From positions 99,789,333-99,853,332 of the forward strand of contig NC_073745.1 in assembly GCF_029784135.1 (NCBI RefSeq): 64,000 bases of DNA, in the 5' to 3' direction. Under the pieces are notes generated by a model. It had not been told where the DNA came from and did no database searches. It saw only the letters and a program-made list of their open reading frames with translations. Every line of letters begins with the position of its first letter. Position 1 is the first letter of the stretch. A program made the translations under genes and the position numbers. Origin of the DNA: Toxorhynchites rutilus septentrionalis (taxonomy: Eukaryota; Arthropoda; Insecta; Diptera; Culicidae). Positions 10,101 to 25,100 of this stretch are shown piece by piece.

Positions 10101-13100
10101 CATGTGAAGGTTTTACGGGGCACGAAACGTTTCTATGGTGAATACACTCATCCCCCCTCTCTAAGGGGGGCTGCCATACAAACGAACACAAACTTCTACC
10201 TAACTCGAGAACTAATCAAGCACAATTTGGGATGTTTGGGTATGAGAAATGCTTCTATGATGGTATGACACCCCTCCAAACATGACAATTGAAAATTTTC
10301 GGAAAACTCTGAAGGAAAAACGAAAAATTAAATTCCCATCTGTTCTACAATTACATAGAAACAAGTGCTGTTAGTCCATTTGATGTTTGCGCTAGCGAAA
10401 TTGATCTTTGTTCGAAACTGGAAATGTGACAAGTGCTGTTAGTCCATTTGATGTTTGCGCTAGCGAAATTGATCTTTGTTCGAAACTGGAAGTGGATTTT
10501 AATGTGATGAAACGCACTCCTATATCTTCTTCTATCTATACCAAAAAAAAAGATCGCCGGATGTCAAAAAACAAATTTTGGGCGGGACGAAATTTGCCGG
10601 GTCAGCTAGTCATATATAAAATTCTATGCAATTTGGTCAATTCTCAACTAGAGTTGTTGAACTTTTCTTGAGTAGAATTTTATGTCTTGAACTGTCTCTA
10701 ATTTAGAAAGTACGCTACTTGGAATAATTATGCTACTCATTTGAAAGATAAGAAAATTTTGCGTAGAATGCCGTTGTAAAACAAACAGAGGTAAAGATGG
10801 AACTTAAATTTCTGTGCTTTTAAAGGTTTTTATAAATTTTCGAAAAATGCATGATAAAATGAATTGTTTCTATCAACCAAATTGAAGCTGTCCAACCATT
10901 CTACAATTCTTTCCTTGACACTACACTGTTATCCTTCCTCGTTATATTGCAAAAATTTAAATGATTCACAACATAATTTATGCACAATTTTCTCAAATGA
11001 AAGCAATTGAATCGTGCTCAGCAGCGTAATTTTTGAGTTAAAGTCAGTATATGGCAGAAAAAACGGTCTCAGGGAAAAGTTCAATAATTCTTTCGTAGAT
11101 TAGATTTGACCATAGGCGTGGAATTTTTTCCATCGAATACGATCCTGTACCACCTGAAATATTTCGGATCAGCTACCTAACATCTTGTATATAACAATAT
11201 TTCAAACAGATATAATAGTTTTCGATACTCTATTCAATTTATGAGAAAGTTTTCTCAGCAGTTTAAACATTTCTTCATGTTTTTGAGGAATCAATTAACT
11301 TTCTAATCAATTAATTGATTTCTCAAAAACTTATTTCAATCGGGCAGCAGATTTCAAACCAAAAATGTACAAATTTTAAAAAATTGGAAGGATCGGGGCA
11401 GCGACTTATTAATTTGGCGTTGAATTTTTCTTTAGTAATCTGTTCGAATTTGATAAGGATTTAAGCGGAGGAAAACCAAAGAGCAATACAAATAACTTTT
11501 CGGGCAAGGTTAGTAAAAAATCAATGAGTCGTGAATTACCCCGATTCTGCATTCCGCCGGATTTGCATTCCGGCGGAATGCAGAATTCATTTGAAACCAT
11601 TATTTCGTTCGAGATATAATTTTGCATTCCTTATTTTTTTGCCCATTTAATGTTCGAAGAGAAGCGGAATGGACGAAATACAAAAACAACTTAAACGGAA
11701 TACAGAATGGAATTTTATCTAGTCGATCGAAATATTTCGAATCGATCGAAATAAAGAATAGGGGTGGTAGTTTTTCCCCGCAAGCATTTTGAAAGCCATT
11801 TAGACACCCAATGAAAAATGGTCAATAAGCAGTTGAAAAATTAAAAAATATACATTGAAAATATTTTATTAATACGCTATTAGTACCCTCTGAAAATTCC
11901 CGGAACTATTGCGGAAAAGGTTTCGCATTGCGCTGATGACTTAAAGTGAAGCTAATGTGTAAATGAATCGACATTTCCTGTGACCAATCGTACTCCGAAG
12001 TGGGCGAACAACTACACTCGACTAAAAAAAACAGAGGAGCAAAATGCGACATCGAAAATTTCGAGCGATTTTTGAAACGCTATAACTCTGTTATAAAATA
12101 ATGCATTCGTCGAAGCAACAACTGGACCTTGTATAGAATATTTTCAAGTTTGCAGTGGGCAGATTTGACCATCGATTTGCGGTGCGTTCATTATTTCTTG
12201 AAATATTTTTGATTCAAAATTAAAGGATAAACGGATCATTCGATAGAAAATACCTCTGTAGAAAATAGTTCTACTGAAATTTTCTATGAATCAATTGAAA
12301 GCGAAATAATCTGGTTGATTGGATTGTTATTGTGAATATATTTTTAAAACTTTTATACTCCGCTCAGCTTTTGAGACGTGCAGACGTTTATTTCGATTGC
12401 GCTTATCACGAGTGAAGCATACCACCGTTGTAAATTTATTTGAATATACTGTGCCGCGTCGCGTGAAAAGTGTTCCGCGATGAGGCGAGAAAACACGTTC
12501 AAAATAGACTATTCCCAGCTCGCCGTCAAGCCGTCGGTCGAAAAGTTAATTGGTTTTTGTCGTTCGGTTCTCGGATTGAAGATGGAGGACATCAAGCGAC
12601 TCCAGAGATGCATGTGCGTTCGTAAAAGTAAGCGAATTAGCACTCGCACAAAAAGTTGTTGACGAACATGACGGGAAGCATGAGGTGGAGAGTGATGGGA
12701 AAAAACACACACTTCGCATCACGCTGGAAGATGGCAGCGTCGAAGTACGTGTTTACGATCTCCCCGAAGATGTGTCGGAAAGGAAGGTCGTCGATTTTCT
12801 TTCTGGATTCGGTGAAGTAGTATCGATCCGAGAAGTATCATGGGGCGAAATCAACGAAGCCCAAGGCATACCGCTCGGCATATGGTCTGCTCGTATGTTG
12901 GTGAAGCGGAATATCGATTCGTGAGTAACCATCGACGGAGAGCAAGCGTTTGTCGTGTATAAGGGACAGTTGCACTCCTGCCGCCACTGCAAAGAGCAAG
13001 CGCACACTGGCATATCATGTGTACAGAACAAAAAGCTTCTGTACCAGAAAAGCTACGCGAACGTGACGAAACAACCAGGACAAACTAACAGGTCAACTAC

Positions 13101-16100
13101 CGATCAACAACCCAAGAAATCAGCTGGTGTGAGATCGGCACATACGAAAAAGTCTACCGTGCCACCACTGACATCGTCGCAGGTATTTCCAGAACTGCCG
13201 AGTGTCACGAACCTGGAGGAACCCTCAGGTTCAAAAACACACACAAGCAGCCAGCCCGAAAGCACCTCAGCTCCAAAAACGAATGTTACTCAATCTCAAC
13301 GAACCAAATCGTCTCTACTAGCGCCTCAGCAGGCTATCGTTGCTGTGGATGATTATTTCAAAAAGCCAGCGTTACGATCGCAGAGCAAGAGTAGCAATGG
13401 TAACGAAACAGATGACTCTACCACATCCGTCAATAGCAGACCGAACCGTGGAAGACCGGCTGGTAAAAAGCCCCGCCGAGACGATATAGACGGAGAGAGT
13501 TTTGAAGTAATGTTAGTTTAAATGGCTCTCACGTCGTATAACATCTCGTCCATCAACATCGCTACCATCACGAACCCCACGAAACTGAACGCTTTACGAA
13601 ATTTCGTCAACAGTCAGAACCTTGACATCGTGTGTCTGCAAGAAGTAGAAAACGACCAGCTCTCCTTGCCTGGCTACGTCGTTTTCTTCAATGTAGACCA
13701 TATGAGAAGGGGAACAGCTATTGCTCTGAAACAACACATACAAGTGACTAACGTTGAGAGAAGCCTGGACAGCCGACTGATTGCTCTACGAGTGCAAGAC
13801 ACGACGATCTGCAATGTTTACGCTCCCTCCGGTTCCTCACAACGAGCCGTTCGGGAAAATTTCTTCCACGAAACGCTTCCCTACTATCTTCGTCATAACA
13901 CCACGAATGTAATATTGACTGGCGACTTCAATTGCGTGCTCCGAACATGCGATTCTAGCAGCCCGAACGCGAGTCCCGCTCTCAAAGCTGTGGTCCAACA
14001 ACTACAGCTACATGACGTATGGGAGAAACTATATCCACGTGATAGTGGTTTCACATATGTCTGTCGCAACGCTCAGTCGCGCCTTGATCGTATCTATGTC
14101 AGCAACGGTCTGCGCGATCATTTGCGAGTAGCACATGTTCACGTCTGCTCATTCACCGATTACAAAGCGCTCACACTCCGTCTATGCCTCCCCCATCTAG
14201 GACAAGAACATGGCCGTGGATTTTGGTCCCATCGACCATACCTTATGACTAGCGAAAACGTTGCGGAATTCCAGTATAAGTGGCAATACTGGACCCGGCA
14301 GCGCAGAAATTACGGCTCTTGGATTGAGTGGTGGCCTATGTTCGCGAAGCCCAAAATAAAACGATTTTTCAAGTGGAAAAGTCGATCCGTGTTCGATGTA
14401 AGTAAACAGTAAACATCAGCATCCATACGCTGAGCTACGACGCGCCTACGATGGGTACTACCAGCATCCTGAAATGTCAACAACTATTAACCGACTCAAA
14501 GGGGAGATGCTAGCGCTTCAACGGAGATTCTCTCATACTTTCATGAGAATCAACGAAACGCACGTGGCAGGAGAACCCATATCAATTTTTCAGTTGAGGG
14601 AGAGGCGAAGGAAAAAAAACATCATAACACAGCTGCAGACAGAGCAGGATACAACAATTACAGAGTCAAGAGCGATCGAAGACCACATGGTAACCTATTT
14701 TTCGACACTCTACTCAGAGGAGGCAAGAAACGACGATGAGAACAATTTCACCTGTGAAAGTGTTATCCCACTAACCGACGAAGTCTCTATGAGCAGCATC
14801 ACGACGGCAGAAATTTGGTCTGCGATAACAGCGAGCGCACCACGAAAGTCTCCGGGCTGTGACGGAATACGGAGAGAATTTTATCATCGTATGTTCGACG
14901 TCATCCACCGCGAGCTGAACCTGTTGCTAAACGAGGTACTCAGCGGAAATATTCCTCCAGCGTTTGTGGAGGGCATCATTGTGCTGGTCAAGAAGAGGGG
15001 AGGTGACCATACGGCCAGATCATGTCGACCGATCTCATTGTTAAACAGCGACTATAAGCTCTTGTCCCTCATCCTAAAAACAAGATTAGAGCGAGTGATG
15101 AGAGAACACCATGTCCTCAGTGAAGGGCAGAAATGCTCGAACTCAGAACGAAACATTTTTCAAGCCACTCTCGTTCTGAAAGATCGCATAGCGAGTCACC
15201 GTCATAACCATCGTGCTGGGAAGCTAATAAGCTTTGATCTCGAACTTGCGTTCGATCGGGTCCGGCACTCTTTCCTCTTTCAAACCATGCGTTCGCTCGG
15301 CTTCAACCATGATTTCATCGCTCTACTCTCGCGCATCGCCAGTCGATGCTGCTTATCAACGGACATCTCTCTCGCTCGTTCGAGATTCAACGATCAGTAC
15401 GACAGGGGGACCCGTTGTCAATGCACCTCTTCGTACTGTACCTTCATCCACTGGTGTCCAGGCTCGAACGTGTGTGCGGAAACGATCTGCTGGCAGCGTA
15501 TGCGGACGACATCAGCGTCATCGTCACATCGGTAACTCAAATTGATGCGATGCGTCAGCTGTTTACTCGCTTCGAGAGAGCCGCTGGTGCAAAATTGAAT
15601 TTACGAAAAACTGTTACTATCGATGTTGGGTCTTGCGAAAACGGCTGTATCGACACCCAGTGGCTGCAAACAGCCGATGTAGTTAAAATATTGGGTGTAG
15701 TTTTCGCAAACTCGATAAAACTAATGACAACACTGAACTGGAATGCGCTGGTGGGGAAATTCTCACAACTAATGTGGCTGCACTCTCTGCGTATGCTGAC
15801 GCTGCATCAAAAAGTGACCATGCTGAACACGTTCGGGTCCTCCAGGATATGGTACTTCGCGTCCATTCTACCACCGTTGAACGTACATACAGCGAAGATT
15901 ACATCAACGATGGGAACGTTTCTCTGGAGAGGGACAGTTGCTCGCGTCCCGATGATACAGTTGGCTCGCAGCAAGGAAAAGGGTGGCCTGAAGCTGCAAT
16001 TACCTGCGCTTAAGTGTAAGTCGCTCGCTATTAACCGTCATCTGAAAGAGATCGGATCCCTTCCTTATTACAGTTCTTTCCTTTTACAAGCAAATCCTCG

Positions 16101-19100
16101 ACCCCAAATTTCAATGGATCTTCCTGACCTTAAAACAATCCTGTCAAACATATCCCAAATTCCCCATCAAATCCAACAGAACCCCTCCGCCGATCAAATT
16201 CACCAGCATTTCGTCATTCAAATTGAAATACCAAGGGTGGAACGGAATAATCCGGAAAATAACTGGCGACGCACGTGGCAAAATATCGCGTCGAAGCAGC
16301 TTACGTCAGTACAGCGGACGAAACTATACTTGCTGGTGAATGAGAAGATCGAGCATCGGAAATTACTTTTCGTGTTGCAGCGTGTAAATGACGAAAACTG
16401 TATACGCTGTGGCAACCGAACAGTAGAAACACTTCAACACAAATTTTGTACTTGTGTTCGCGTCGAACAAGCTTGGACGGTTCTTCAACAGAAGATATCA
16501 TGCGTCTTAGGTGGATGGAGAAGGCTCGATTTCGAGGAGCTGAAAAAACCTAGCCTAGTGGGAATAAACGGAAGGCGTAGAGTGAAAATTCTTAAACTTT
16601 TTATTAGTTATATTTGCTTCGTTAATGGATGTGATGGTAGAATTAATATAGATGATCTGAAGTTTCATCTAGATATAGAATCATGACGTGTAAGAAATGA
16701 AACAAACATACTTTTTCTAAAATGTACTGACAAATAAAACCATATTATAAAAAAAAAATAAAAATCAATTGAAAGCGAAATAATCAGGTTGATTGGATTG
16801 TTATTGTGAATATATTTTTAAAACTTATAGAAACTTTGAAAGCAATCCAAAAACGTTTTATCTTTTCTTGCAATGACTTTTGTCTACAACGCATATACAC
16901 ATTAAACTAAAATATGTACGTACGATATCCATAAAATAGAAATTTGTAGTTTGAAAATGCTGATTTTTTTTGTTTTCATGTCATGATTATTTATATCGAA
17001 AGTAAAGGCGCTTCGAAATCGCTTAGAAATTTCGACCCTTTACTCCTCAATCCTTTATCAAATGAAGATCCTTAGATATCAGTGCGTGGTCTCTATTCAA
17101 TCTTTTCATTTCTTGAAATTCTTTTTAATTGATAAAAAAATATATGCATGTAAAATTGTCCTGTTTGTTTTTGTGCGTTTCATAAACTCGAAAAGTTTGC
17201 CACTAATGGAGCTCATGTTATGACACAGTATAAAATCCACTTCAAGGATTGTTGTTGCTATTGCCAACCCCTCAGGAAGCTTTAAGATTTTCAGATGGAA
17301 TAAGCACACTTCTGAAGTAAAGCTGTGAACGTAAATCAACTTTCTAGTATTGAATACGTTATTCGAATTCTACGAATTCGAATGTGGTAGCAACACATTT
17401 TTTTTTGCAAGTGTACTGTAATCTTTGAGCGCTTTGAGCACCCCGATTGTCCATGTCATGTCCGGTTGAGCTGAAACTTTGCACAGGTCATTTTTTGGGA
17501 CAATGAACAAATTGTACTTGTCGGTTTTAGAAATTTGACATGACCATTTTCGTTGCCACCTTAATGTATTAGCATTACAATGTCTTCTAATGTAATGTTT
17601 TCGTATAAAACATATATTTTATAATTCGTCTTCGTGTGAAATCATTCGAAACAGTCTCCAAGAGTAAATCATATGAAGTATAAACAATACATAATCATAT
17701 TTTTATTATCCGTTTATTAAAATAACATGAGACTTTTATGCAAACAGTACTTCTGATACATATGAACAATCTTTTCCATCACACCAAAGTGTTACAATGG
17801 CTAAATTCTGCTGTTATGATTTTTGTCCCACATTCCTATGCATTCAACGCACTGTGCGTTGTCTTGTATGGGTGACTACTTTGTTTGATACTGAGTACCG
17901 TTATCTATTACTCATAGGAACACCGTATTGATTCCAAAACTGGTTCACTAGACATCAAGCTTCGTTTAGGAAAAGCATTAACTGATACTTGGTCGAGTAA
18001 AATATAAGATTAGCATGGTTTCTTGCTGTGGTGGCTGAGAGCAGACAAGCGACCACAAAGAGTTAAACGTAAAAATGATAATTGTATTGATATCAACACA
18101 ATTTTATTTTATTAATTTTCATGACATCAAACGCTATGACTCAGGAATAACATTTTATTGAGTGGTTTTTATAGCTGTTTCGATGATGTTGTCTGGCATC
18201 AGTGTCGAAAAAATAACGATGCCTTCACCAATACAAACAAAACCATATCCGAAAATTGAAAAATGAAAATTTAACTTTCAGAGCACTAGCTCAAGTTTTC
18301 ACTATACATCGCGACGGCAGATGAAAATTTAATATCTTGTGAGTAATCGATTAGAGTTTGGTTGATATTACTTGATGGGAAGTGTGCGAAAACGATCATT
18401 TTCATCACACTGTTTCGCAAAATTATTGATTTTCAGGCGAGGGGTGAGGGAGGGAGATGAAAGAAATGAGCGCCATTGTGGCAGCCATTTTTGGCTTTCT
18501 TCCACTTTCACCTTAAGGAGGTCATTAATCAGCTGAAGAAACAGAACAACTGATAAAGATTTTCTTCTTGGATGGCACTAACGTTCCCAGTGGAACTTTT
18601 GCCTTTATTTATTACAATAATCAACAGGCAGAATATATGCCCTAATGATATTTAAATGGGTTAATATTCTCTTAAAATAACGTTTAATAGCTACCCTACA
18701 TAAATTGAAATCAGCTTCAATTCTGTCGACACCATTTTGGTAGTAAGGACTCCAAACTTGACAGCCGTACTCAAGAGTCGAACGTACCAGCGAGCAGTAC
18801 AAAGACTTCAAGCAATATATGTCATTGAAATCTTTACCGATTCGAAACAAAAAGCCCAGACTTCTGGAAGCTTTGCCCACAATACATGAAATGTGCTGCT
18901 GGAACGATAGTTTGCTGTCTAGAAGTACCCCTAGATCTTTGATACAGTTGGTTCTCTCGATGGAAGTATCCAAGAGTTTATAATCGAACAAGATCGGTTC
19001 CTTTTTTCTTGAATAGGTGATAATAGCACATTTACTTGGGTTCACCTTCATGCAATTAGCAATACACCATTCGGCAAAACTATCCAGCTGTTGCTGAAGT

Positions 19101-22100
19101 AGGCAGGCATCGGCAGTCGAGTTGATTATAAAATAAATTTTCATATCGTCGGCGAATGACAAGCGCGGAAGGTTCAGCTTAAAATTGACGTCATTGAAGT
19201 ACAAGAGGAAAATCAACGGCCCCAGGTGGCTGCCTTGAGGAATCCCAGATGGCGCGTCGAATTTGCGCGAGAAATGATCACCAATTTTTACTGCTAGCTG
19301 GCGACCGATTAGGTATGACCGCAGCCAACTGATTATTCTGCCGCCAAACCCCAAATTCTCCATTTTAGAAATCGCAATTTCGTGATTAATGCTGTCAAAC
19401 GCTGCTGTCAGGTCGAAATATATCGCATCTGTTTGTTTGGCGCTATTGAAACCTTCCGTTATATAAGCCGTGAAAGTCAACAGATTGGTTACAGTAGATC
19501 TCTTAGGCATAAATCCATGTTGGTCTTCTACAATGTAATGCTGGCAGAAACTAAAGATCGGTTCCAAGACAACAAGCTCAAGCAGTTTGGCGACCGAGCT
19601 TAGTGCGGAAATTCCTCGGTAGTTATCGATTTGAGTCTTGGCACCCTTTTTATGTACAGGAATCAAAAACGCCGACTTCCAGGAGGAAGTTGGAAATTTT
19701 CCACTAATCAACGATAAGCGGAAAATGCGACAAAGAGGAATCATCAGATTAGCTGCGCATTTCTTCAATATAATAGACGGAATACCATCAGGACCAACTG
19801 AGCAAGACGCCTTGAGTTTGTTCAACGTAGGTATTACTTGCGTAATTGCCTTCTCAACGTAGGTATTACTTGCGTAATTTTAGTAGTACTTAGTTGAGGT
19901 TTCTGTGTCGGATAACACGCCTTAAATGTATTCTGGAGTGGCAAGCTCTAGAATACACGTGTAAAGTCTGCTTCATTTAATATTGGAACACAAACAATTG
20001 CGTGTAGTTCAGTCATTTATTAACGAATTCATAATTTGTTTTTCATAAAAATGTAGCATTTTCTTTACTTTTTCATAAAAAAAAAATTAATTCATTGCTG
20101 TTTCGAAGAAATTCTCGTACTTTTCCCGTAATACGGCACATTAGGCGGCGCACACCCTTTTCGTCCACCGTTTTGGCGATTTGATTCCACCAGTTCTTCA
20201 TTTGAGTCATGTTCCTAACAAGTTTTCCCTTTGCCTTAAGCCTCCGCTTCGTGATTGGCCAGTATTTCTCTATCGGCCGGAACTGGGGGCAGTTTGGGGG
20301 GTTGAGGTCCTTCGGTATTACGCTGACCCCGTTCGTTGCGTACCATTCCATAACCGTATTGCTGTAATGGCAGCTTGCGAGGTCCGGCCAAAACATTACT
20401 GGACGGTCGTGGGCACGAATAAACGGCAGAATCCGTTTCTGTAGGCACTCTTTTTTGTAGACTTCTGATGTCATTGTCTTGTCAGTGAGAAAGACTTTGG
20501 TTTTCTGTCCACAACTGCATATCCCCTGCCAAATCATGTACTTGCGGGCGAATTTATCCGCAAACACGAACTTAAATTTTGCAGGTACATCCCCCCGAGC
20601 CGTCGCCAAATAAAATTTTTGACCTGGGATTTGCCCAAAGTCCGCCTTCACGTAGGTCTCATCGTCCATCAGAATACATCCGTCGAACTTGGTCGTACAA
20701 CTTTCGAGTACTGTGAGCGGCCTGGAACTTATTGGCCAAATCGCGGTCTGAAAGATTCGGATTCCTCTTGACGGCCTTGATGACTTTCCCACGCAGTTTC
20801 CGGTCGACAGTTCCACTCCGACGCTTCGAATGCGGCTTCCGAGCCGTCGTCAATGTTTCCTTGTACTGCTTGATAACACGCCATACGGTATTTCTGGGCA
20901 TTTTAAGCTGTTTAGCTAGCTTAGATGCCGACAACAATGGATTTTCAAGAAAACTGTGCACAATTTTATCTCTCCGTTCGGCTTCCATGGCGGTTGTTTA
21001 CAAAATGCTATCGTTTGGTGTTATGACATAAATACATGGTGAAAGGTAATGAATTTCCCGACACGTGGGTGAAAAAAGTTTCCAAATCCGTCCACTAGGA
21101 GCGCCACAATGAGCAAAAGAATTTGTTCCAATATTAAATGAAGCAGACTTTACACAGTGCAAGTCGGAATAAATTTCTTAGCGTCCCACATTATCATGCC
21201 GGGGTTCGGGTTCGGGAAACTTCTTTGACGAAATGCTGATAAAGATAGCGAGGTCCGGGAAAAGAGAAGGGAGGTTCGGGAAAACTCATACAGTGTGTGC
21301 ACCTGTTGATTGTCTGGATCTGGGACACGGAACAGCTACCGAAGAAGTGGAAAGACGGGATAATCTGCCTCATCTATAAAAAAGGAGACAAGCTGGACTG
21401 TGGGAACTACCATGTATTCATGATTCTGAATGGTGCCTACAAAATTTGATCTCAGATCCTCTTTCGTCGTCTATCACCAATGGAAAGCAGTTTTGTGGGA
21501 AGCTATCAGGACGGATTCATGCCCGGTTGCTCTGCAATCTTTTTTTACCATTCGGCAGACCCTCTAAAAGTCAACATCAAAGCCGCATATTTTCAAGGCA
21601 CGATTTTCAACAAGTCTAGTCAGTTTATCTGCTTCGCCGATGACGTGGACATAATCGGAAGAACACATGAGAAGGTAGTTGACTTGTATTCCCGTCTAAA
21701 ATACGAAGCAGGTCTGATGTAATGATGTAATCAATATGTCTAAGACTTAATACACGCTAGCAAGAGGGGCGGAGCGTTATAGAATCCTTTTTGGTAGTAA
21801 AGTTGTAATCGACGGCGATGATTTCGGGGTGGTCGACGAGTTCATCTACATTGGCTCATTTTAAAACAGACGACAACAACAACCGTGAAATTCGAGAACG
21901 CGTAGTCAGCGGAAGTCGTGTGTTACGGACCCAGCTTAGATAGCAGGACCGGAAATAAAAATAATAAAATATTTAAAATTGAAGGAAAAATCCTACGCTG
22001 GCAAATAGGCAGACAGATAACCGATACGGTTTTGGTTATCTGAGTAGGGGAAGGAGATCTTTTCTTTCCCTTTTAATTTTAAGCTAGAGTAAGAATTCGT

Positions 22101-25100
22101 GTAATAAGATCGCATGCTAGCGTCCAAATGAAAAGTTCAATCCAAACAACGAAACAAGTTTAATTTCTTCAAGATCCAAATCATCACCGGAACTCATAAC
22201 AGGGAAGGAGTCCAATAGTGGTAAATATGAAAAAAAGTAAATCCCAGTTCTGAAAGGCAGACCACATGCTTCGCTCGGACGGACCATTCTGCCGTTGGAT
22301 TACGCAGAGTTGAAGGCTGCACCTAGCCGGGATTTGCTTGAACCACGGGATTGTCCCATAAGAGAGCCAGAAGGCAATTATTAAGGTGGAGAATCGAGAA
22401 ATTGGAGAAAACCTCCAGAATCGTTAAATTCACAGAATCCATGTAAAATTAATTTTCCTGGTTAACATTGGTGGCTCCATAGAGGAGGAGCCAGGCCAAA
22501 TTCTAGATACCCAAGAGCTAGAGAAATTTCGTGCTTATTACGGATCTCACGAATCCCTAAGGCCCAACAAACTCCGACCCAGAGTTACCATATAGCGTTG
22601 GCAGAAATGATGCCATTTAGCATAAAACACAATGAAATGCAAATTTCTGCATTACTCGAGAATTAATCAAGCAAATGAAACCAAATTAGGCATATGGAGC
22701 CTTTAGGGTGCAATAAATGTTTCTATGGTGGTAAGACACTTCTCCCCTCTCTTTAAGGGGAACTGCCATACAAATGAAAGATTAATTTCTGTATAACTCG
22801 AAAACTAATCAAGTAAATGGAGCCAAATTTGGAATGCGAAGGGTTTAGGGGACACGAACCGTCCCCTAACATTGCCATACCAATGAAATACAAATGTCTG
22901 CACAACTCGAGAACTAATCAAGCACAACTTGGGATGTGAGGGTTTTTTGGTATGAGAAATGTTTCTATGATGGTATGACACCCCTCCCTCCTCTGGAATG
23001 GAGAGGGGGTCCCATAAAAATGTATTTCATATTTCAATCAAAGATATTCCAATCAAACATGACAATTGAACATTTTCGGAAAAGTCGGAGAAGGAAAAAT
23101 TCAGAAAATTAAATTACCATATGTTTTACAATTACATAGTGACAAGCGTCGTTAGTCCATTTGATGTTTGCTCTAACGAAATATCTTTATCTTCTTCTAT
23201 CTATACAAAAAAAAAGGGATTGCCGAATATGTTGGAAAAAGCAAAACTCGAGGAAGGAATTGTCCGATTTAGGGCTGTCTTTATTCTATCATATTTTCTG
23301 TATCAAACATTTATTCCATGTAACGGAGAAACATGTTATTTGCAAGTGGTTGAAAAATCTTGCATGAGAATTGTGTCAGAAAATAATGTGATATTACAAT
23401 GATGAGTTTTGGTAGAAGTACTAAAAATTTTATAGCAAATGGTAAATTCAACAGGGTCGATTAGAGGATCAATCAATGAACAGTTCTGCGATTTGACCCA
23501 TGAACTTGCGCTTAATAAAAAACGTGAATGTTTGAAGGTATTGATAACAAAAAACAAATTTTGGGCGAGACGAAGTTTGCCGGGTTAGCTAGTACGTGAT
23601 AATATTGCACCTGATTATTGAATGAAGTTGGGAAGTGTTTTCTAAGAGCAAAAAGGTGCGCATGAGGGAGAACAATATCTATCTCGGTCTGGGTCGTGTT
23701 TGTGGCAAAGTATGCGGAAAGCTTATTTGTTTTTTGTTTCCCTCGCTCGTATTAATCTTATATTGCTGTACCGTGTATATTATACAAGTGCTTACCAGTA
23801 TTTGTGTATCATGATATTTTATGTTATGTTATGTCTCATTTAATGTCATAAATCGGGATGACAATGCATGAGCTAAAAATCAATTTTGGGTGTACAGAAT
23901 AATCTGTATTCATACAGATTTTTTCGACTTTTTGAAACCAAGAATTTGATCAAGTCTCTTACACCCCTTGCATTATAAGCCCCTCATTTTATAATATATT
24001 TCATATTATGTCAATAATATTTTATTCATATAGCATTCGAACCAGTCTGAATGAGAGCACGCACGAAAAATAACGAAATATATCGTCGGTCCGATTGGGT
24101 TTAGAGGAGTTTTTCCGGTTAGGTTTCCGGAGTATTTTGGTTTTGATTTTTTTTATCGAAAATTTTGAATAATTTGTTAATATACTTAAAAAAAAGGTTA
24201 TTTGAACAAATTTGTACGAAGCTAGATTTTTTTTTAGTAAATTAAAAAATTTAGGAAATTCCAAATTCAAATGAATACATCGATTTAATATTTAAACATA
24301 CCTAATATGATAATTTAATGAAACATGGATCGAGTTAGGATGAGCAGCGTCTGTTTAGTACGTTTTAATTCGGTTATCCACAGTGCATCATATGATCTTT
24401 CGAATAATCATGAATGTAGTAAGGAAAAGGAAAAGTTGGGGTAGGAGTGTTGAGATTGTTGCAAAGATTACAAAATAAGTGATAAATCTTCGAATCCGCT
24501 TGGATAGTCCTTTGATTTATTGAATTCTCAAAAGATGTCTATTTAGCATCTTCATATGTTACGATATTATCGCAGAATAGATTTAATTTAATTTTTTTTT
24601 GCAAATTATTATTTATTTTGGTTCAAAAATAAATTCAAGAGTAACGATGTACATTAGCGTGCCAGTGAGAATGGTCATCTCAAATTTACGAATGGGACTT
24701 CCTGAAAAATATCGATTACCTCGAAAAAATACACTATACAACATTTTAGCTCATCCAGACTTTACTTACTATTGTCGTAAAAACGCCAAAGTTTGAGTCT
24801 TCCGAAAACCATAAAATCACCGTTCATGCGTTCTTTTACAGCCGACAACGGGATATCAACATTTTCCTTGACTTCACAATGGAATCAGTCGGTACGTCGT
24901 CCCAAGCCTCAGCCACCCAAAACATAGCATCCCTAATGTTGATTCGCTTAACCATCTCATCGAACTCTCCTTGGCTCCTGGATGACAAGCTTTTGCTTGT
25001 ATTTGGACTTGATCATTTGAATAATATTTTGGTTCATGAGCTGTAACAAGACAATGTTTTTTTTCGAATTTCAAAACATTCTTCCTCCCCATGGGGCGCT

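Larger units (their letters stand above)
12353..16762 (+). mobile_element. Near full-length L1-like non-LTR retrotransposon in crossbronx intron 3
   Basis: About 4.4 kb between 64-bp direct repeats. Order: short 5'UTR (12353-12479), ORF1, ORF2 with endonuclease and reverse transcriptase, short 3'UTR with AATAAA at 16733-16738, and an A-rich tail to 16762. It is inserted in the same orientation as crossbronx. Disabling changes are few: one frameshift and one stop in ORF1, two frameshifts in ORF2. Together with one mismatch in the 64-bp duplication this argues for a fairly recent insertion. Clade is inferred from the single ORF2 with APE endonuclease, no RNase H, and a C-terminal Cys/His motif. 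Confidence 0.88.

Noticed and set aside
9440..10270. CRISPR-like array
   Set aside because: Units of ~143 bp repeat along their whole length with no unique spacers, inside a eukaryotic mobile element.
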